In this document: positions 1 to 9,528 of the stretch, in pieces
How positions within the stretch are numbered: position 1 is the first letter of the stretch
Layout: each line of letters starts with the position of its first letter
Source of the DNA: Azospirillum sp. SYSU D00513
GTDB lineage: Bacteria > Pseudomonadota > Alphaproteobacteria > Azospirillales > Azospirillaceae
Direction of reading: 5' to 3'
DNA: 64,000 nucleotides
Assembly (NCBI RefSeq): GCF_017356015.1
Contig: NZ_JAFIQV010000006.1
Span: forward strand, 62,001-126,000
The notes under the pieces: generated by a model
Database searches by the model: none
Told to the model about the DNA's origin: nothing
What the model saw: only the letters and a program-made list of their open reading frames with translations
Made by a program: the position numbers and the translations under genes

Positions 1-1
1 T

Positions 2-970
2 GCGGCCTTCCACTGGCCCATCTATCCACAGATCCGCGACGAGGTGCTGCGGACCTTCACCTGGGGCCTGATCGTCGTGGGCGGCTACGGCCTGGTGCAG
101 TATTTCTTCATGCCGGCCTGGGACGCCTACTGGCTGATCAGCGTGGGGATGACCAACCAGGGACAGCCCCTGCCCATGCAGGTGCGGGTCTTCAGCACGC
201 TGAATTCCTCCGGCCCCCTGGCCTTCCTGCTGATCACCGGGATCGCGGTGCTTCCAGCCGCCCGCGGCGTGCTGGTTCCGCTTGCCGGAGCCCTCGCCCT
301 GGCGTCCCTGATGCTGAGCCTCGTGCGGGCCGCATGGCTGGCCGGGCTCGTCGTGTTCCTCTATCTGCTGATCACCATGCCGGGACGGCACAGGCTGCGT
401 TTGCTGGCGATCATGGCGGCCTTGAGCATCGCGGTCGTGCCCCTGTTCAGCATACCGAAGGTCGGCGATGTCATTCTGGCCCGTTTCGACTCCCTGAACA
501 CGATGGAGCATGACCGCAGCTACCAGGAGCGCCAGGAGTTCTACGGGCGCTTCCTGGTGGAGGCGTTGACCAACATCGGAGGGGCGGGCCTCGGCGCGGT
601 CGACACGGCGACCAAGCTGTCCAACGACGGCCAGCTGGGCGTGATGGCCTATTTCGACAGCGGCCTCATGCGCGTCCCCTACGAGCTGGGCTGGCCCGGC
701 ACCATAGGGTACGCGTCGGGCATCGCCATCCTGATGGTCGGCCTGTTCCGCCGCCGGGGCATGCCCGCGGACAGCTTCGCGCGCTGTTCCGAGGCGATCG
801 CGGTCACCATCCTCATCTCCATGGTCTTCGAACACACGCTGGTCAAGGTGACGGGCGTGAGCTTCTGGTTCTTTCTCGGCATGGCGCTGGCCGCCAAGAA
901 CCACGGGCTCGCCAAATCCCGGGCAGCGGAGTTCCGAACGGAAAACGCATCCGCCGAGGGGGGACGATGA
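2..970 (+). CDS. Wzy/O-antigen-ligase-like polysaccharide polymerase (5' partial)
   Basis: The frame is open from the first bases of the window, so the N-terminus lies outside; a GTG at 44 is only an internal candidate start. The visible ~320 residues contain several hydrophobic helices, including segments near 80-100 and 120-140 counted from the GTG, separated by a long polar loop (around D-R-S-Y-Q-E-R). Two more helices come near the end. This layout is typical of the C-terminal half of O-antigen ligase/Wzy polymerases, which join lipid-linked repeat units at the periplasmic face. The stop overlaps the next glycosyltransferase start (ATGA), so the two are translationally coupled. Assignment rests on topology and on neighbouring EPS genes, not on a diagnostic motif. 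Confidence 0.7.
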   Translation, partial: AAFHWPIYPQIRDEVLRTFTWGLIVVGGYGLVQYFFMPAWDAYWLISVGMTNQGQPLPMQVRVFSTLNSSGPLAFLLITGIAVLPAARGVLVPLAGALALASLMLSLVRAAWLAGLVVFLYLLITMPGRHRLRLLAIMAALSIAVVPLFSIPKVGDVILARFDSLNTMEHDRSYQERQEFYGRFLVEALTNIGGAGLGAVDTATKLSNDGQLGVMAYFDSGLMRVPYELGWPGTIGYASGIAILMVGLFRRRGMPADSFARCSEAIAVTILISMVFEHTLVKVTGVSFWFFLGMALAAKNHGLAKSRAAEFRTENASAEGGR

Positions 971-2187
971 CGTCCGGCATGATGACCTCCAGCGCGACGG
1001 ACGAGGCGCCCGCGCCGGGCGTGGAACGCTCGCGCGGCTTGGAGCCACCGGCCTCCATCCTCCAGCTCGGCCTGGGCTGGTTTCCGGAGGCGCATGGCGG
1101 CGCCGAGAATGTCCTGTATCACCTCGACCGGCACCTGCCCGCGTTCGGCTGCGCGGTGCGCAGCCTCGTGGTCGGCTCGCCGGAGGTGGCGACGGAGAGC
1201 GGGGGCCGGGCCGCCGCCTTCGCACCGCCCACGGCGGCCCTGCCGCGGCGCCTGGCGGCCGCGCGCGCCGGAATACACGCGGCCCTTCGGCGGCACGACC
1301 CGGACATCGTCGCCTCCCATTTCGCCCTGACCGCGGTCGCGGCGCTGTCGGTCCTGCGCGAGCGGCCTCATGTCGTTCATTTCCACGGCCCCTGGGCCCT
1401 GGAAAGCGCCGTGGAGGGCGGAAGCCGGATGGCCGTCCACATCAAGGGAATGATCGAGCGTTCGGTCTATGGGCGCGCCGACCGCTTCGTCGTGCTGTCG
1501 CGGGCGTTCGGCGCCATACTGCGCGACCGGTACGGCGTACCGGAGCACAAGATCGAGCTCGTCGAGGGCGGGGTCGACGCGCGCCGCTTCGCCATCCCCG
1601 AGGACCGTCGGCAGGCGCGCCTGCGGTTGGGATGGCCGCAGGACCGCCAGGTCGTCGTCACGGTGCGTCGGCTGGTCCGGAGGATGGGACTGTCCGAACT
1701 GCTGTCCGCCATGGTCGAGGTGAGTGCGCGCAATCCCGACGCGCTCCTGATGATCATCGGCAAGGGGCCGGAGGCGCGGGCGCTCCAGGAAGGGATCCGG
1801 GCGCTGCGTCTCGAAAACCACGTGCGGCTCCTGGGTTTCGTGCCCGACGAACTGCTGCCGCTCGCCTACCGCGCCGCCGACCTCTCCGTCATGCCGTCGC
1901 AGTCGCTGGAGGGATTCGGGATCACGGTGGCGGAATCGCTGGCGGCCGGCACGCCCGTGCTGGTGACGCCGGTCGGTGGCCTGCCGGACGTGGTGGGACC
2001 GCTTGACGGCGGTCTCGTGCTTGGCGGGTGTGGCGAGCGCGAGCTGGCGGCTGGGATCGCCGACGCGCTTCAGGGGCGCCGGCGCCTGCCTGGCCAGGAC
2101 CTCTGTCAGCGTTACGCCCGCCAGCGCTTCGACTGGCCGGTGATCGCCGAGAAAATCCTGCGGGTCTACCAGAAGGCCCTTCACTAG
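967..2187 (+). CDS. GT4 family glycosyltransferase
   Basis: This is a 406-residue cytoplasmic retaining glycosyltransferase with the GT-B fold. The N-terminal acceptor half has the Gly-rich loop G-W-F-P-E-A-H-G-G-A-E. The C-terminal half has the GT4 E-x7-E signature (E-GFGITVA-E) followed by the nucleotide-sugar-binding region (S-L-A-A-G-T-P-V). A Pro/Ala-rich extension of about 25 residues precedes the domain. It is coupled to the upstream polymerase by ATGA, and the next GT4 starts 14 bp downstream. It probably adds one sugar to the undecaprenyl-linked repeat unit; donor and linkage cannot be read from sequence. Confidence 0.88.
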   Translation: MTSGMMTSSATDEAPAPGVERSRGLEPPASILQLGLGWFPEAHGGAENVLYHLDRHLPAFGCAVRSLVVGSPEVATESGGRAAAFAPPTAALPRRLAAARAGIHAALRRHDPDIVASHFALTAVAALSVLRERPHVVHFHGPWALESAVEGGSRMAVHIKGMIERSVYGRADRFVVLSRAFGAILRDRYGVPEHKIELVEGGVDARRFAIPEDRRQARLRLGWPQDRQVVVTVRRLVRRMGLSELLSAMVEVSARNPDALLMIIGKGPEARALQEGIRALRLENHVRLLGFVPDELLPLAYRAADLSVMPSQSLEGFGITVAESLAAGTPVLVTPVGGLPDVVGPLDGGLVLGGCGERELAAGIADALQGRRRLPGQDLCQRYARQRFDWPVIAEKILRVYQKALH

Positions 2188-2201
2188 AGGATCGAACGCC
2201 C

Positions 2202-3467
2202 ATGCGCCGAAGCACGGTCGTGGTCATCTGCGACCACGCGCACACATCCGGCGGTCTCGCCAGGGTCGCCATCGCGGGGGCCTGCGGGCTCGCCCGCCGC
2301 GGCCACCGCGTCATCTTCGTCGCCGCGGTCGGGCCGGTGGAGGATGAGCTGATCGCCGCCGGCGTGACGGTCGTCTGCCTCGGTCAAAGCGACCTGCTGA
2401 ACGGCAGAAACCGGCTGGAGACCGCCGCCCGCGGAATATGGAACGCCACGGCGGCGAAGTACCTGCGCTCCGTGATCGACGCCTGTCCGCCGGAGGACAC
2501 CGTTCTCCACATCCATGGCTGGGCCAAGGCCCTTTCGCCCAGCGTGGCCTGGATATGCCGCCGGTCGGGCCTCCCGGTCTTCTTCACCTTGCACGACTAT
2601 TTCGCGCTCTGCCCCAACGGCGCCTTCTTCGATTTCCAGAAGGGCCGGAACTGCGAGCTGAAAGCGCTCTCCCCGGCCTGCCTTCGGACCCACTGCGACG
2701 CGCGCGCCTACCACCACAAGCTCTGGCGGTCCGCCCGCTTCGCGGTGGCCGCCTCGACCCGCTCCCTGATCGACGGCATGACCCTGATCACGCTGAGCGA
2801 GAAGCAGCGCGCCGTCATCGCACCCCATATCCCGGCCGGCACGGCCCTGGCGCATGTTCCGAACCCGATCGACGTCCGGGATCTCGGACCTGCTCCCGTG
2901 GAAAGGAACCGCGAGGTGCTGTTCGTCGGCCGCCTGTCCCGCGAGAAGGGTCCCGTGCTGCTGGCCGAGGCGGCGCGCAAGGCGGGGGTGCCCGTGCGCT
3001 TTATCGGCGACGGCGGGGAGCGTTCGGCGATCGTCGAGGCCTTTCCCGGCGCGAGCCTGGCCGGCTGGCTTCCGGCGGAGCAGGTCACCGCCGAGATCCG
3101 CAAGGCGCGTGTCGTCGTGCTTCCCTCGCACTGGTACGAAACCTTCGGGCTGGCCGTCCACGAGGCTCTCGCGAACGGCGTCCCCGTCATCGTCAGCGAC
3201 AACACCGCCGCCGTGGAGGCGGTCGCTCCCGGACGGAACGGCTTCGTCTTCCGTAGCGGGGACAGCGACGACCTCGCCGCCCGGCTGAGAGACCTGGCCG
3301 ACGACGAAACGGCGCTGAGAATGGGCCGCGAGGCTTATGAGCGTTACTGGAAAGCCCCCTTCACGCTGGACCGTCATCTGGACCGCCTCGAGGAGGTTTA
3401 CGGCACGGCGGGATGGGCGGCGAAAGCCTGCCCTCCGGCCGTTCACGCCGTCGGTGCAAGGGCTTGA
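2202..3467 (+). CDS. GT4 family glycosyltransferase
   Basis: The product is 421 residues. The open frame extends upstream to 2028 inside the preceding gene, but the start is placed at ATG 2202 because the protein there begins with a typical GT-B first strand (R-R-S-T-V-V-V-I-C-D-H) and the Gly-rich S-G-G-L-A-R-V loop. The E-x7-E motif is E-TFGLAVH-E, in a context (L-P-S-H-W-Y) usual for GT4. The C-terminal nucleotide-binding half starts at V-L-F-V-G-R-L-S-R-E-K-G. It follows the first GT4 by 14 bp and overlaps the beta-helix gene, so the four plus-strand genes look like one operon. Confidence 0.87.
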   Translation: MRRSTVVVICDHAHTSGGLARVAIAGACGLARRGHRVIFVAAVGPVEDELIAAGVTVVCLGQSDLLNGRNRLETAARGIWNATAAKYLRSVIDACPPEDTVLHIHGWAKALSPSVAWICRRSGLPVFFTLHDYFALCPNGAFFDFQKGRNCELKALSPACLRTHCDARAYHHKLWRSARFAVAASTRSLIDGMTLITLSEKQRAVIAPHIPAGTALAHVPNPIDVRDLGPAPVERNREVLFVGRLSREKGPVLLAEAARKAGVPVRFIGDGGERSAIVEAFPGASLAGWLPAEQVTAEIRKARVVVLPSHWYETFGLAVHEALANGVPVIVSDNTAAVEAVAPGRNGFVFRSGDSDDLAARLRDLADDETALRMGREAYERYWKAPFTLDRHLDRLEEVYGTAGWAAKACPPAVHAVGARA

Positions 3468-5098
3468 TCGGGCGCCGTGCCTTTCTGGGCGGGACGGCGG
3501 GGCTGCTTGCCGCCACGCCGTTCGCCCGCGCAGCCACGCCGTCGATGCCGGGCGCAGGCCCGGCGCGCCATGCCGGCTTCCTGTCCATCAAGGATCTGGG
3601 AGCCCACGGCGACGGGCGCAGCCACCCGCTGTCGCAACGCTTCCGAACCCTGCGCGACGCGCGGAAGCTCTACCCGCACGTGGTCAGCCTGGAGCAGGAA
3701 ACGGACTGGGCCGTGCTGCAGGGAGCCATCGACAGCCTGTCGCGCACGGGCCATGGCGGCACGGTGTTCGTGCCACCCGGCCGCTACATCCTCGACGCGG
3801 AACTGGTGCTGCCGAACCTGGAGCGTTGGGACGACGATTACAACGAAGTGGAACTCCGCGGTGCCGGGCTGCGCTCCTCCGTCCTCTCCTGGCCGGGGGA
3901 TCTGGGGGCGGGGCGCTTCGCGTTGAGGGCCGGAAGCCGGACGGGCGGACCCGACCGGAACGGGTACCAGCAGACCAAGATCGCCGACATCATGTTCCAT
4001 GGGCCGCGCTTGAGCGACCGCCTCGCCCAGCCGCCGGCCGCGATGAGCGGCTTGGGAATCACGTCCCGTTTCGTCATCGAGCGCGTGGGAATCTACGGGT
4101 TCCGGGCCGGGGTTGACGTCTGGCGCGACCATTCCTCGCTCTACTCCTGCCAGATCGCGAAGAACTATTATGGCGTCTACTGGTCCGGGGGAACGGTCAG
4201 CTTCGGCGACCATCTGCTGGTCGATGTCGATCTCGCCGGCAACACCTTTGCGTCCATCGCCGTGGCCCCGGAGAACGGCATCGATCACAGCAGCTTCATC
4301 GGCTGCCATATGGGCTTCTCCCCCTTCGGCTGTCACGCCGAGGAGGGAGCGCCGAAACGGCCGTTCCTGTCGAACAACAAGTTCGTCGATTGCGCCTTCG
4401 AGGCCTGTGGAAACGGCTGGATCGACGGGCGCGATGCCGAGGTCTACGGCAACAGCTTCATCGGCTGCAGCTATTCCCATCTGCCGAAATACCGGCACCC
4501 CTCCACGCCCTACCACGGCGTCATCAATGTCCGGCGCCTGGAAAGGAACCTGTTCCTGGGGGGCACCGCGGCCTTCGGGGATGATTTCCGCGGGATCGGG
4601 AAAGCGGTGATCGTCGCGGAGGAGGCCGTCGGAAACCGGTTCGACGATGGCGACCGGCTCGTTCTCGGCCGGGGTTCGGATGTTCCGGCACTGCTCGTCG
4701 GCCGCACATGCAAGTCCAACAGCTTCCGGACCCAGGATTTCTCCGGCCACTTCATCCGAGTCGGGGAGGGCGGCGTCGAGGCCGGCGATGCTGTCCAGCG
4801 GGATTACGACCGCGTCCGGCGCGTGGAGGGCGACAATCCGGCCATCGGCGTCGCCGCCGGCTCCGGCCCGCAGGGGGCCGTCGTGCCGGTTGCCACCGAG
4901 GGCGTCGTGCCGGTCGGCAAAACGGAACCCGCCATCCGGATGGGCGCCGTCCTTCAGACGGGCGCGCAAAAGCCCACGCGGGTAGAAGCGGCCGGACGCG
5001 ACCGCTCCCGGTCCGGTTCGATCGTCGGGATCGCGGCGGCCGATGCCGGGGCGGGGGAGGGCAGTGTGATGGTGGAACTGCACATCACCCTGCGCTGA
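3413..5098 (+). CDS. Exported right-handed beta-helix (pectate-lyase-superfamily) protein
   Basis: The product is 561 residues. Near residue 21 it has a Tat-like R-R-A-F-L-G-G followed by a hydrophobic stretch ending A-R-A-A, so it is probably periplasmic or extracellular. The mature part begins with the pectate-lyase-3 style strand S-I-K-D-L-G-A-H-G-D-G. It continues with irregular beta-helix rungs (repeated N-x-F, G-C-x-F and Y-G-x-x motifs), as in EPS-modifying lyases or epimerases. The ATG used overlaps the upstream gene by 55 bp. A TTG at 3464, overlapping that gene's TGA, would place R-R just after the start and is a credible alternative. The 3' end overlaps the convergent GT4 gene by 14 bp. 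Whether it is a lyase, hydrolase or epimerase cannot be told. Confidence 0.75.
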   Translation: MGGESLPSGRSRRRCKGLIGRRAFLGGTAGLLAATPFARAATPSMPGAGPARHAGFLSIKDLGAHGDGRSHPLSQRFRTLRDARKLYPHVVSLEQETDWAVLQGAIDSLSRTGHGGTVFVPPGRYILDAELVLPNLERWDDDYNEVELRGAGLRSSVLSWPGDLGAGRFALRAGSRTGGPDRNGYQQTKIADIMFHGPRLSDRLAQPPAAMSGLGITSRFVIERVGIYGFRAGVDVWRDHSSLYSCQIAKNYYGVYWSGGTVSFGDHLLVDVDLAGNTFASIAVAPENGIDHSSFIGCHMGFSPFGCHAEEGAPKRPFLSNNKFVDCAFEACGNGWIDGRDAEVYGNSFIGCSYSHLPKYRHPSTPYHGVINVRRLERNLFLGGTAAFGDDFRGIGKAVIVAEEAVGNRFDDGDRLVLGRGSDVPALLVGRTCKSNSFRTQDFSGHFIRVGEGGVEAGDAVQRDYDRVRRVEGDNPAIGVAAGSGPQGAVVPVATEGVVPVGKTEPAIRMGAVLQTGAQKPTRVEAAGRDRSRSGSIVGIAAADAGAGEGSVMVELHITLR

Positions 5099-6257
5099 GC
5101 GCCCGTGCGCCGGGGCGTTGCGAGGGCGGGCTGACCAGAGGGATCGCGGATTCGATGAGATCGGCGTAGCGCGCCGCCGTGACGCTCCAGTCGTGGCTCT
5201 CGGCGATGCGGCGGGCGGCGGCGGCCATGGTCCGGCGCAGTTCGGGATCGTCGGTGATCGTCCGCAGGGCCGAAGCGATTCCCCCGACACTCTCCGGATC
5301 GTCCAGAAGGATCGCCCCCTGCTCGTCGAGAAGCCAGCTGGCACCGGCCGCGCGCGTGGTGATCACCGGCAGGCCGCTCGCGGCGGCTTCGAGAAGCACG
5401 AGGCCGAAGGGTTCGTACCGTGTCGGGAAGACGAACAGGTCGGCGGCTCGCATGAGTGCCGCGACGTCCTTCCGGTGGCCCAGGAAGCGGACACGGGCGC
5501 CGAGGCCAAGCCGGTCCACGAGCGCCGGAAAGGGACCGCCCTCGGCGTCCCCCACGATGGCCAGGTTCAGCCCCGGGACCGAGGCGAGCGCGTGGAGGAC
5601 GCCGTCGAGGTTCTTGCGGTTCGTCCGTGCGTCGCCGACGAACAGGGCGACCGGCCCGCCCTCCGCGAAACCGAGGGTACGGCCATCCGGTGTTCCGGGC
5701 GTGAACTCCGCCGCATCCACGCCGTTGTCGATGACGCTGATGCGGCCCAGGGGGACGCCGGCGGCCAGCAGCTCGTTCCGGACGGTTCTGGAGACGGCGA
5801 CGATCCGCCGTGCGCCACGGAAACTCCATCGCTCGAAGGCGACGTTCAGGAGGTTGTAGAGCGCGTGGTAGAGGCTGACCGGACCGACCCTTTTCCGGAC
5901 GGGATGGGCCGGCGACCGTATCCAGGCCGAATGGACGAAATGCACGATGTTGACGTCCGAGGGCGACCAGCAGACGAATCCATTGATGACCACGAGGTCG
6001 ATCTCGTCCCGTCTGTCCCTCAGCAGACGGCCGGCGCGCCATGCGAAGAGCTGATCCTTGAGGAGCTGGGTCGGGACGCCGGAGTGCGGCACCCGCGTCC
6101 AGTGCAGGCGCGGATGGTCCCGCAACTCGGGCCCGACCTCCGATGCGATGACCAGAACATCATGGCCACGCCGCAGCAGTTCGGCGGCGATGACGCTGTT
6201 GACGCGCCCTTGCCCGTCATGCTGAACGAGCTTCTGGGTAACCATGGCGATGATCAT
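5085..6257 (-). CDS. GT4 family glycosyltransferase
   Basis: The product is 390 residues. The open frame runs up to 6344, but the ATG at 6257 is preceded by GGAGG with 10-nt spacing, and the protein then starts M-I-I-A-M-V-T-Q-K as a GT-B strand. The acceptor loop is Q-H-D-G-Q-G-R-V-N. The donor half starts at V-A-L-F-V-G-D, and the E-x7-E motif is E-PFGLVLL-E. It is the only gene of the EPS block on the minus strand and converges with the beta-helix gene, overlapping its end by 14 bp. It probably acts in the same polysaccharide pathway from its own promoter in the AT-richer region upstream. Confidence 0.87.
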   Translation of the reverse strand: MIIAMVTQKLVQHDGQGRVNSVIAAELLRRGHDVLVIASEVGPELRDHPRLHWTRVPHSGVPTQLLKDQLFAWRAGRLLRDRRDEIDLVVINGFVCWSPSDVNIVHFVHSAWIRSPAHPVRKRVGPVSLYHALYNLLNVAFERWSFRGARRIVAVSRTVRNELLAAGVPLGRISVIDNGVDAAEFTPGTPDGRTLGFAEGGPVALFVGDARTNRKNLDGVLHALASVPGLNLAIVGDAEGGPFPALVDRLGLGARVRFLGHRKDVAALMRAADLFVFPTRYEPFGLVLLEAAASGLPVITTRAAGASWLLDEQGAILLDDPESVGGIASALRTITDDPELRRTMAAAARRIAESHDWSVTAARYADLIESAIPLVSPPSQRPGARALSAG

Positions 6258-6944
6258 GGGTGCGCATCCTCCAATCCGATGTGGCGGGGGCGAGCCGCGT
6301 TGACGACGCCGGATGACCATGGGCCCGCATGTTTGGGGCTCCATGCTTTGGAACGGCTTCGTGGGTGATCCGCCGGGCGCGGTCTCAATTCGCCCGGATC
6401 CGCCCCGCGAAGGGGGAAGGTTATACTTTAAAATTGGGCTCGATGTTTCCTGAGCCGTGAGTGCTTGGCCACGGTTGAACGGTGATAACTTCCTTTTTCA
6501 AGCTTAGAGTGAAAAATTCAACAGCGCAAAAGGGAGCCGCCGGCCAACCCTGCCGCGTGGCGGAGATCGACGATTTTAAAATCATGTTCATGCCATGGGC
6601 AGGGCCGTAGCGGTTCAGCAGTGTACAAAAACCTGAAATGAATTTGCCGTGGAGAACAGCGCTTATCCCCCGAATGGCCCTGCTTTCACCTTATGATAAG
6701 GAGATCACTCATCCTCCCGGCCTGATCTGGGCGCTGTTTGTTCTGATTCGGGCACCACGTTGGCATATGCCCCCTTTTTGAAAAAGCTTCGGCAAATCTT
6801 CGCATGCTAGATTTACCTCCGGTTTCACCAGTCTGCCGGCCTTGGCAGCAGGCGGCCGTTCCCCTTGTGGAATATGGGTCCCGTCGGAGTTCGCGGGCCG
6901 CAACTATTCTCCTGAGCGCCGATTTATAAAAAGGGCTTTTCGTC
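6258..6944. other. Long intergenic region, locally AT-rich
   Basis: About 690 bp with no convincing gene; the antisense frames here have no ribosome-binding site and no recognisable motifs. It contains AT-rich blocks unusual for this genome (near 6420-6440, 6480-6530 and 6570-6590) and an imperfect inverted repeat around 6366-6399 (GATCCG..GGGCG / CGCCCGGATC). It probably holds divergent promoters for the minus-strand GT4 and the small secreted protein; no precise promoter boxes are called. Confidence 0.5.
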
Positions 6945-7316
6945 ATGCTCCGATCCTGGATCATCGTGGCCGCCGTCTTTGTCATGGCGGCGCCTTCCAT
7001 CGCGCAGGAGCGCCGTTCGAAAATCGGGCTCGACGAGGACATCGGTCTTGAAGAGGGACTGGTTCTGGACAACGCGATGGAGTCCGACCGGCGGGCGGCA
7101 CCGGCCGGCCGGCCGCAAAGGCTGCGGCCGGATAAATTGGGAAAGCACCGTTTCGAGCCTTCCCGGCAGGGCACGCTCAAACCCTTGTACGGGCAGACGA
7201 ATGCCCTGTCGGCCAAACGCGACCCGTATCCCCGGGCGGACCGAAAGGCGCCTCCCCGGGCTGTCGAAGGGCAGCGCGGGCCGAGGCTGCCGAACGGCTG
7301 GCCTTCCCTCGAATGA
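6945..7316 (+). CDS. Small secreted protein of unknown function
   Basis: The product is 123 residues. Residues 1-20 form a clear Sec signal peptide (hydrophobic core W-I-I-V-A-A-V-F-V-M-A-A, cleavage after S-I-A). The mature part is about 100 residues, rich in Arg, Pro and acidic residues, without cysteines and apparently disordered; no family is recognised. The ribosome-binding site is weak (AAGGG 13-14 nt upstream). It sits alone between AT-rich regions just before the putative glycanase. The function is unknown and the gene is real at moderate confidence only. Confidence 0.5.
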   Translation: MLRSWIIVAAVFVMAAPSIAQERRSKIGLDEDIGLEEGLVLDNAMESDRRAAPAGRPQRLRPDKLGKHRFEPSRQGTLKPLYGQTNALSAKRDPYPRADRKAPPRAVEGQRGPRLPNGWPSLE

Positions 7317-7572
7317 AAATGAAGTGAGTGAAGGGGATGAGGAGGGGAGCACGGAGGGATCCGCGACCGGCCTCATGCGGTGCGCGGGTTCATGGCCCGC
7401 CTGCCTCGGTATTCCTGAAGAACCATGATTTTCAAAGTCTAAATGAAAGCCCGAACCGGGCGGCGCCCTGGTAAAGCGGCGGCCTTGAAACGGGCAAATC
7501 TCCACCTTCGAGGTCGCCAGGCTCGACGCCGGTGATGCGGCTTTTCCATCTGGACATAAGCAGGAGTGGCAC

Positions 7573-9462
7573 GTGGCAGCAGCTTCGACCAACAGCGCGA
7601 GGCCGGACGATCATGCCTCGGTCGCACGCACCAGTGCGGAACGTCCGCCCCTGGCCTCCGAGGCCTGGGTGCTTTCGGAGAAAGCCGATCTCGGATTGGC
7701 GCCCCGCCACCTTTTCTGGGAGGATGTGCCCGAATATTCCGATGCGGCTCACATCGCCGCGGCGCGGCAGGCCGCAGCCGATCATGAGGCGGCCGGAGAA
7801 CTCCCCCTCATCGGCATGCAGCTCTGGGAGGACAGTTTTGAAAAATCCTTGCCGGAGGGTCTCTTCGGCGCGATCAGCGGGCATGGGTCCTGGGTCGAGT
7901 GGATCGGCGATCGCCCCGGCTATCTCGGCGTCACTTCGGACGGCGGGGTTCATTACGCAACCGACGCAAACCCGCATGGATGGGGCTATGTCAGCCCCCT
8001 GATGCCGCTCGACGCCGGGGATGTGCCGGCCGGCTTCACCGGAACCGACGCAACCTACGCGGACTGGCTTGCCGACAGGCTCGGCCGCCTCGCGGGCCAC
8101 ACGGGCGTCCGGGGCTTTCAGTTCGCCGACTTCTACGACGGCAGCCCGCACTCCGGCGTGATGAACTATTTCAATCCGCGCATCATCCAGGATTTCGAGA
8201 GGGAGCGGGGCATCGATCTGGCCGGTGATTCGCTCGCTGAGCAGGCGGCCGAGATCAAGTCCGAACATGCGCAGGAATATCTCGATTATTTCGTCGAGGG
8301 ATGGGCCTACGGGTGGCAGGCGCTGGAGCATTCGGTCGAACGTCACACCGGGCAGGAGCCCTGGTTCGTCACGCAGGTCTCCTTCACCCCGGCGGCCATG
8401 CGCGAGTTCGCCGCCGTCGACGTGCGCGAGATCGGCGAGCGCGTGGATCTCGACAGCATGCTGTTCCATGTGCAGACGCTCGAACGCTTCGAGATGCAGC
8501 ACAAGCCCGCGCCGGCCTCCTACGAGGCCGCGATGATCGGAACCCACGCCGCCCGCGCCCCACAGGCCCATTTCGGGCACATGATGTCGTCCTCGGAGGA
8601 CGACTACTGGAACGCGGTCAGCCGCATGTATCCGGGGGTGACCGGCGAGGATCGCGAGGAGTTGGGCTGGGGCCGTCTCAAGCAGACATGGCTGCAGAGC
8701 GGCTGGACCCACATCGCCGACGGCGAGGGGGATGTGCGCCGGGCGTCCGAGGCATGGTCGCGCAGCTACCACGACTGGGGAGAGGTCGATGCCGCCTGGC
8801 TGGAGCTGCTGCGCGACATCGTGCCGTCACGGCCGTTCGGTCCGGCGCTCTATTACAGCGCCAACGCCGAGAAGGCCATGAACGCCATCGAGCCGGTCGG
8901 CAACGCCGTCGAGAACGCCTATCTCGGCGAACTGCTCACGCCGATCACGCGCCTGCACGATGCGGGCGTGCCCTTCGGCTATTACGTCAGCGACGCCGCG
9001 TTGGCCTCCATCGACGAGGCGGACGCGCCGAGCGCCTGGATCATCCCGGAACGCTTCCACGAAGGCCAGGACCTCTTCACCGAAGCGGAACTCGACGCGC
9101 TGGAAGAGATCGCGCCGGTGCTGGTCGGCGAGGAGGCCTTGAACCACCGGCATCCGCTGAACTTCTCGGACACGGTTCCCGGGGCCGAGATCACCGGCTT
9201 CGGCTTCTACGACCAGCATGACCGGCTGATCGTGGTGGCGTCGGACCGGGTGGATTTCGACGATGACGGCAGCCGCGCGGACATCGCGGCGACGGTGTCC
9301 CTCGATCTGCCGGACGGGGATTACCGGGTCGAGGATCTCCTGAACGACCGTACGCAGACCTTCTCCGTTCGCGGCGGAACGGGGGATTTCGACATCGCTC
9401 TCGGCCGCTGGGACACCGGGGTCTACGCGATCACGGAGGCCACCGCCACGGACCTGCTGTGA
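7573..9462 (+). CDS. Putative glycoside hydrolase, paralogue of the 1130-residue glycanase
   Basis: The product is 629 residues. The start is GTG 7573, with AGGAG six bases upstream. No signal peptide is visible; after a short polar N-terminus, the domain beginning near residue 27 aligns along its whole length with residues ~528-1130 of the protein at 13882-17274. In the block G-S-P-H-S-G-V-M-N-Y-F-N-P-R every residue matches. The domain looks like an alpha/beta barrel enzyme: many W/Y/H/D/E-rich loops (Q-L-W-E-D, F-Y-D-G-S, S-S-E-D-D-Y-W, S-Y-H-D-W-G) and a C-terminal beta domain from about residue 530. I cannot place it in a named GH family. It lies inside the EPS block, so it probably trims or degrades the polysaccharide. 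The export route is unclear; a leaderless type I pathway as for ExoK/PlyA-type glycanases is possible. Confidence 0.6.
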   Translation: MAAASTNSARPDDHASVARTSAERPPLASEAWVLSEKADLGLAPRHLFWEDVPEYSDAAHIAAARQAAADHEAAGELPLIGMQLWEDSFEKSLPEGLFGAISGHGSWVEWIGDRPGYLGVTSDGGVHYATDANPHGWGYVSPLMPLDAGDVPAGFTGTDATYADWLADRLGRLAGHTGVRGFQFADFYDGSPHSGVMNYFNPRIIQDFERERGIDLAGDSLAEQAAEIKSEHAQEYLDYFVEGWAYGWQALEHSVERHTGQEPWFVTQVSFTPAAMREFAAVDVREIGERVDLDSMLFHVQTLERFEMQHKPAPASYEAAMIGTHAARAPQAHFGHMMSSSEDDYWNAVSRMYPGVTGEDREELGWGRLKQTWLQSGWTHIADGEGDVRRASEAWSRSYHDWGEVDAAWLELLRDIVPSRPFGPALYYSANAEKAMNAIEPVGNAVENAYLGELLTPITRLHDAGVPFGYYVSDAALASIDEADAPSAWIIPERFHEGQDLFTEAELDALEEIAPVLVGEEALNHRHPLNFSDTVPGAEITGFGFYDQHDRLIVVASDRVDFDDDGSRADIAATVSLDLPDGDYRVEDLLNDRTQTFSVRGGTGDFDIALGRWDTGVYAITEATATDLL

Positions 9463-9528
9463 GAGCGGTAAGCCGCTTCATCGCAGAGGTCGACACGCCC
9501 CCGGTCCAGCCAGACAGGAGCTTTGTGC

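Noticed and set aside
3443..5344. 633-residue open frame on the minus strand
   Set aside because: Antisense to the beta-helix gene and overlapping the real minus-strand GT4; no motifs.
6686..7216. 176-residue minus-strand frame in the intergenic region
   Set aside because: No ribosome-binding site, biased composition, and it overlaps the more credible small secreted protein gene.
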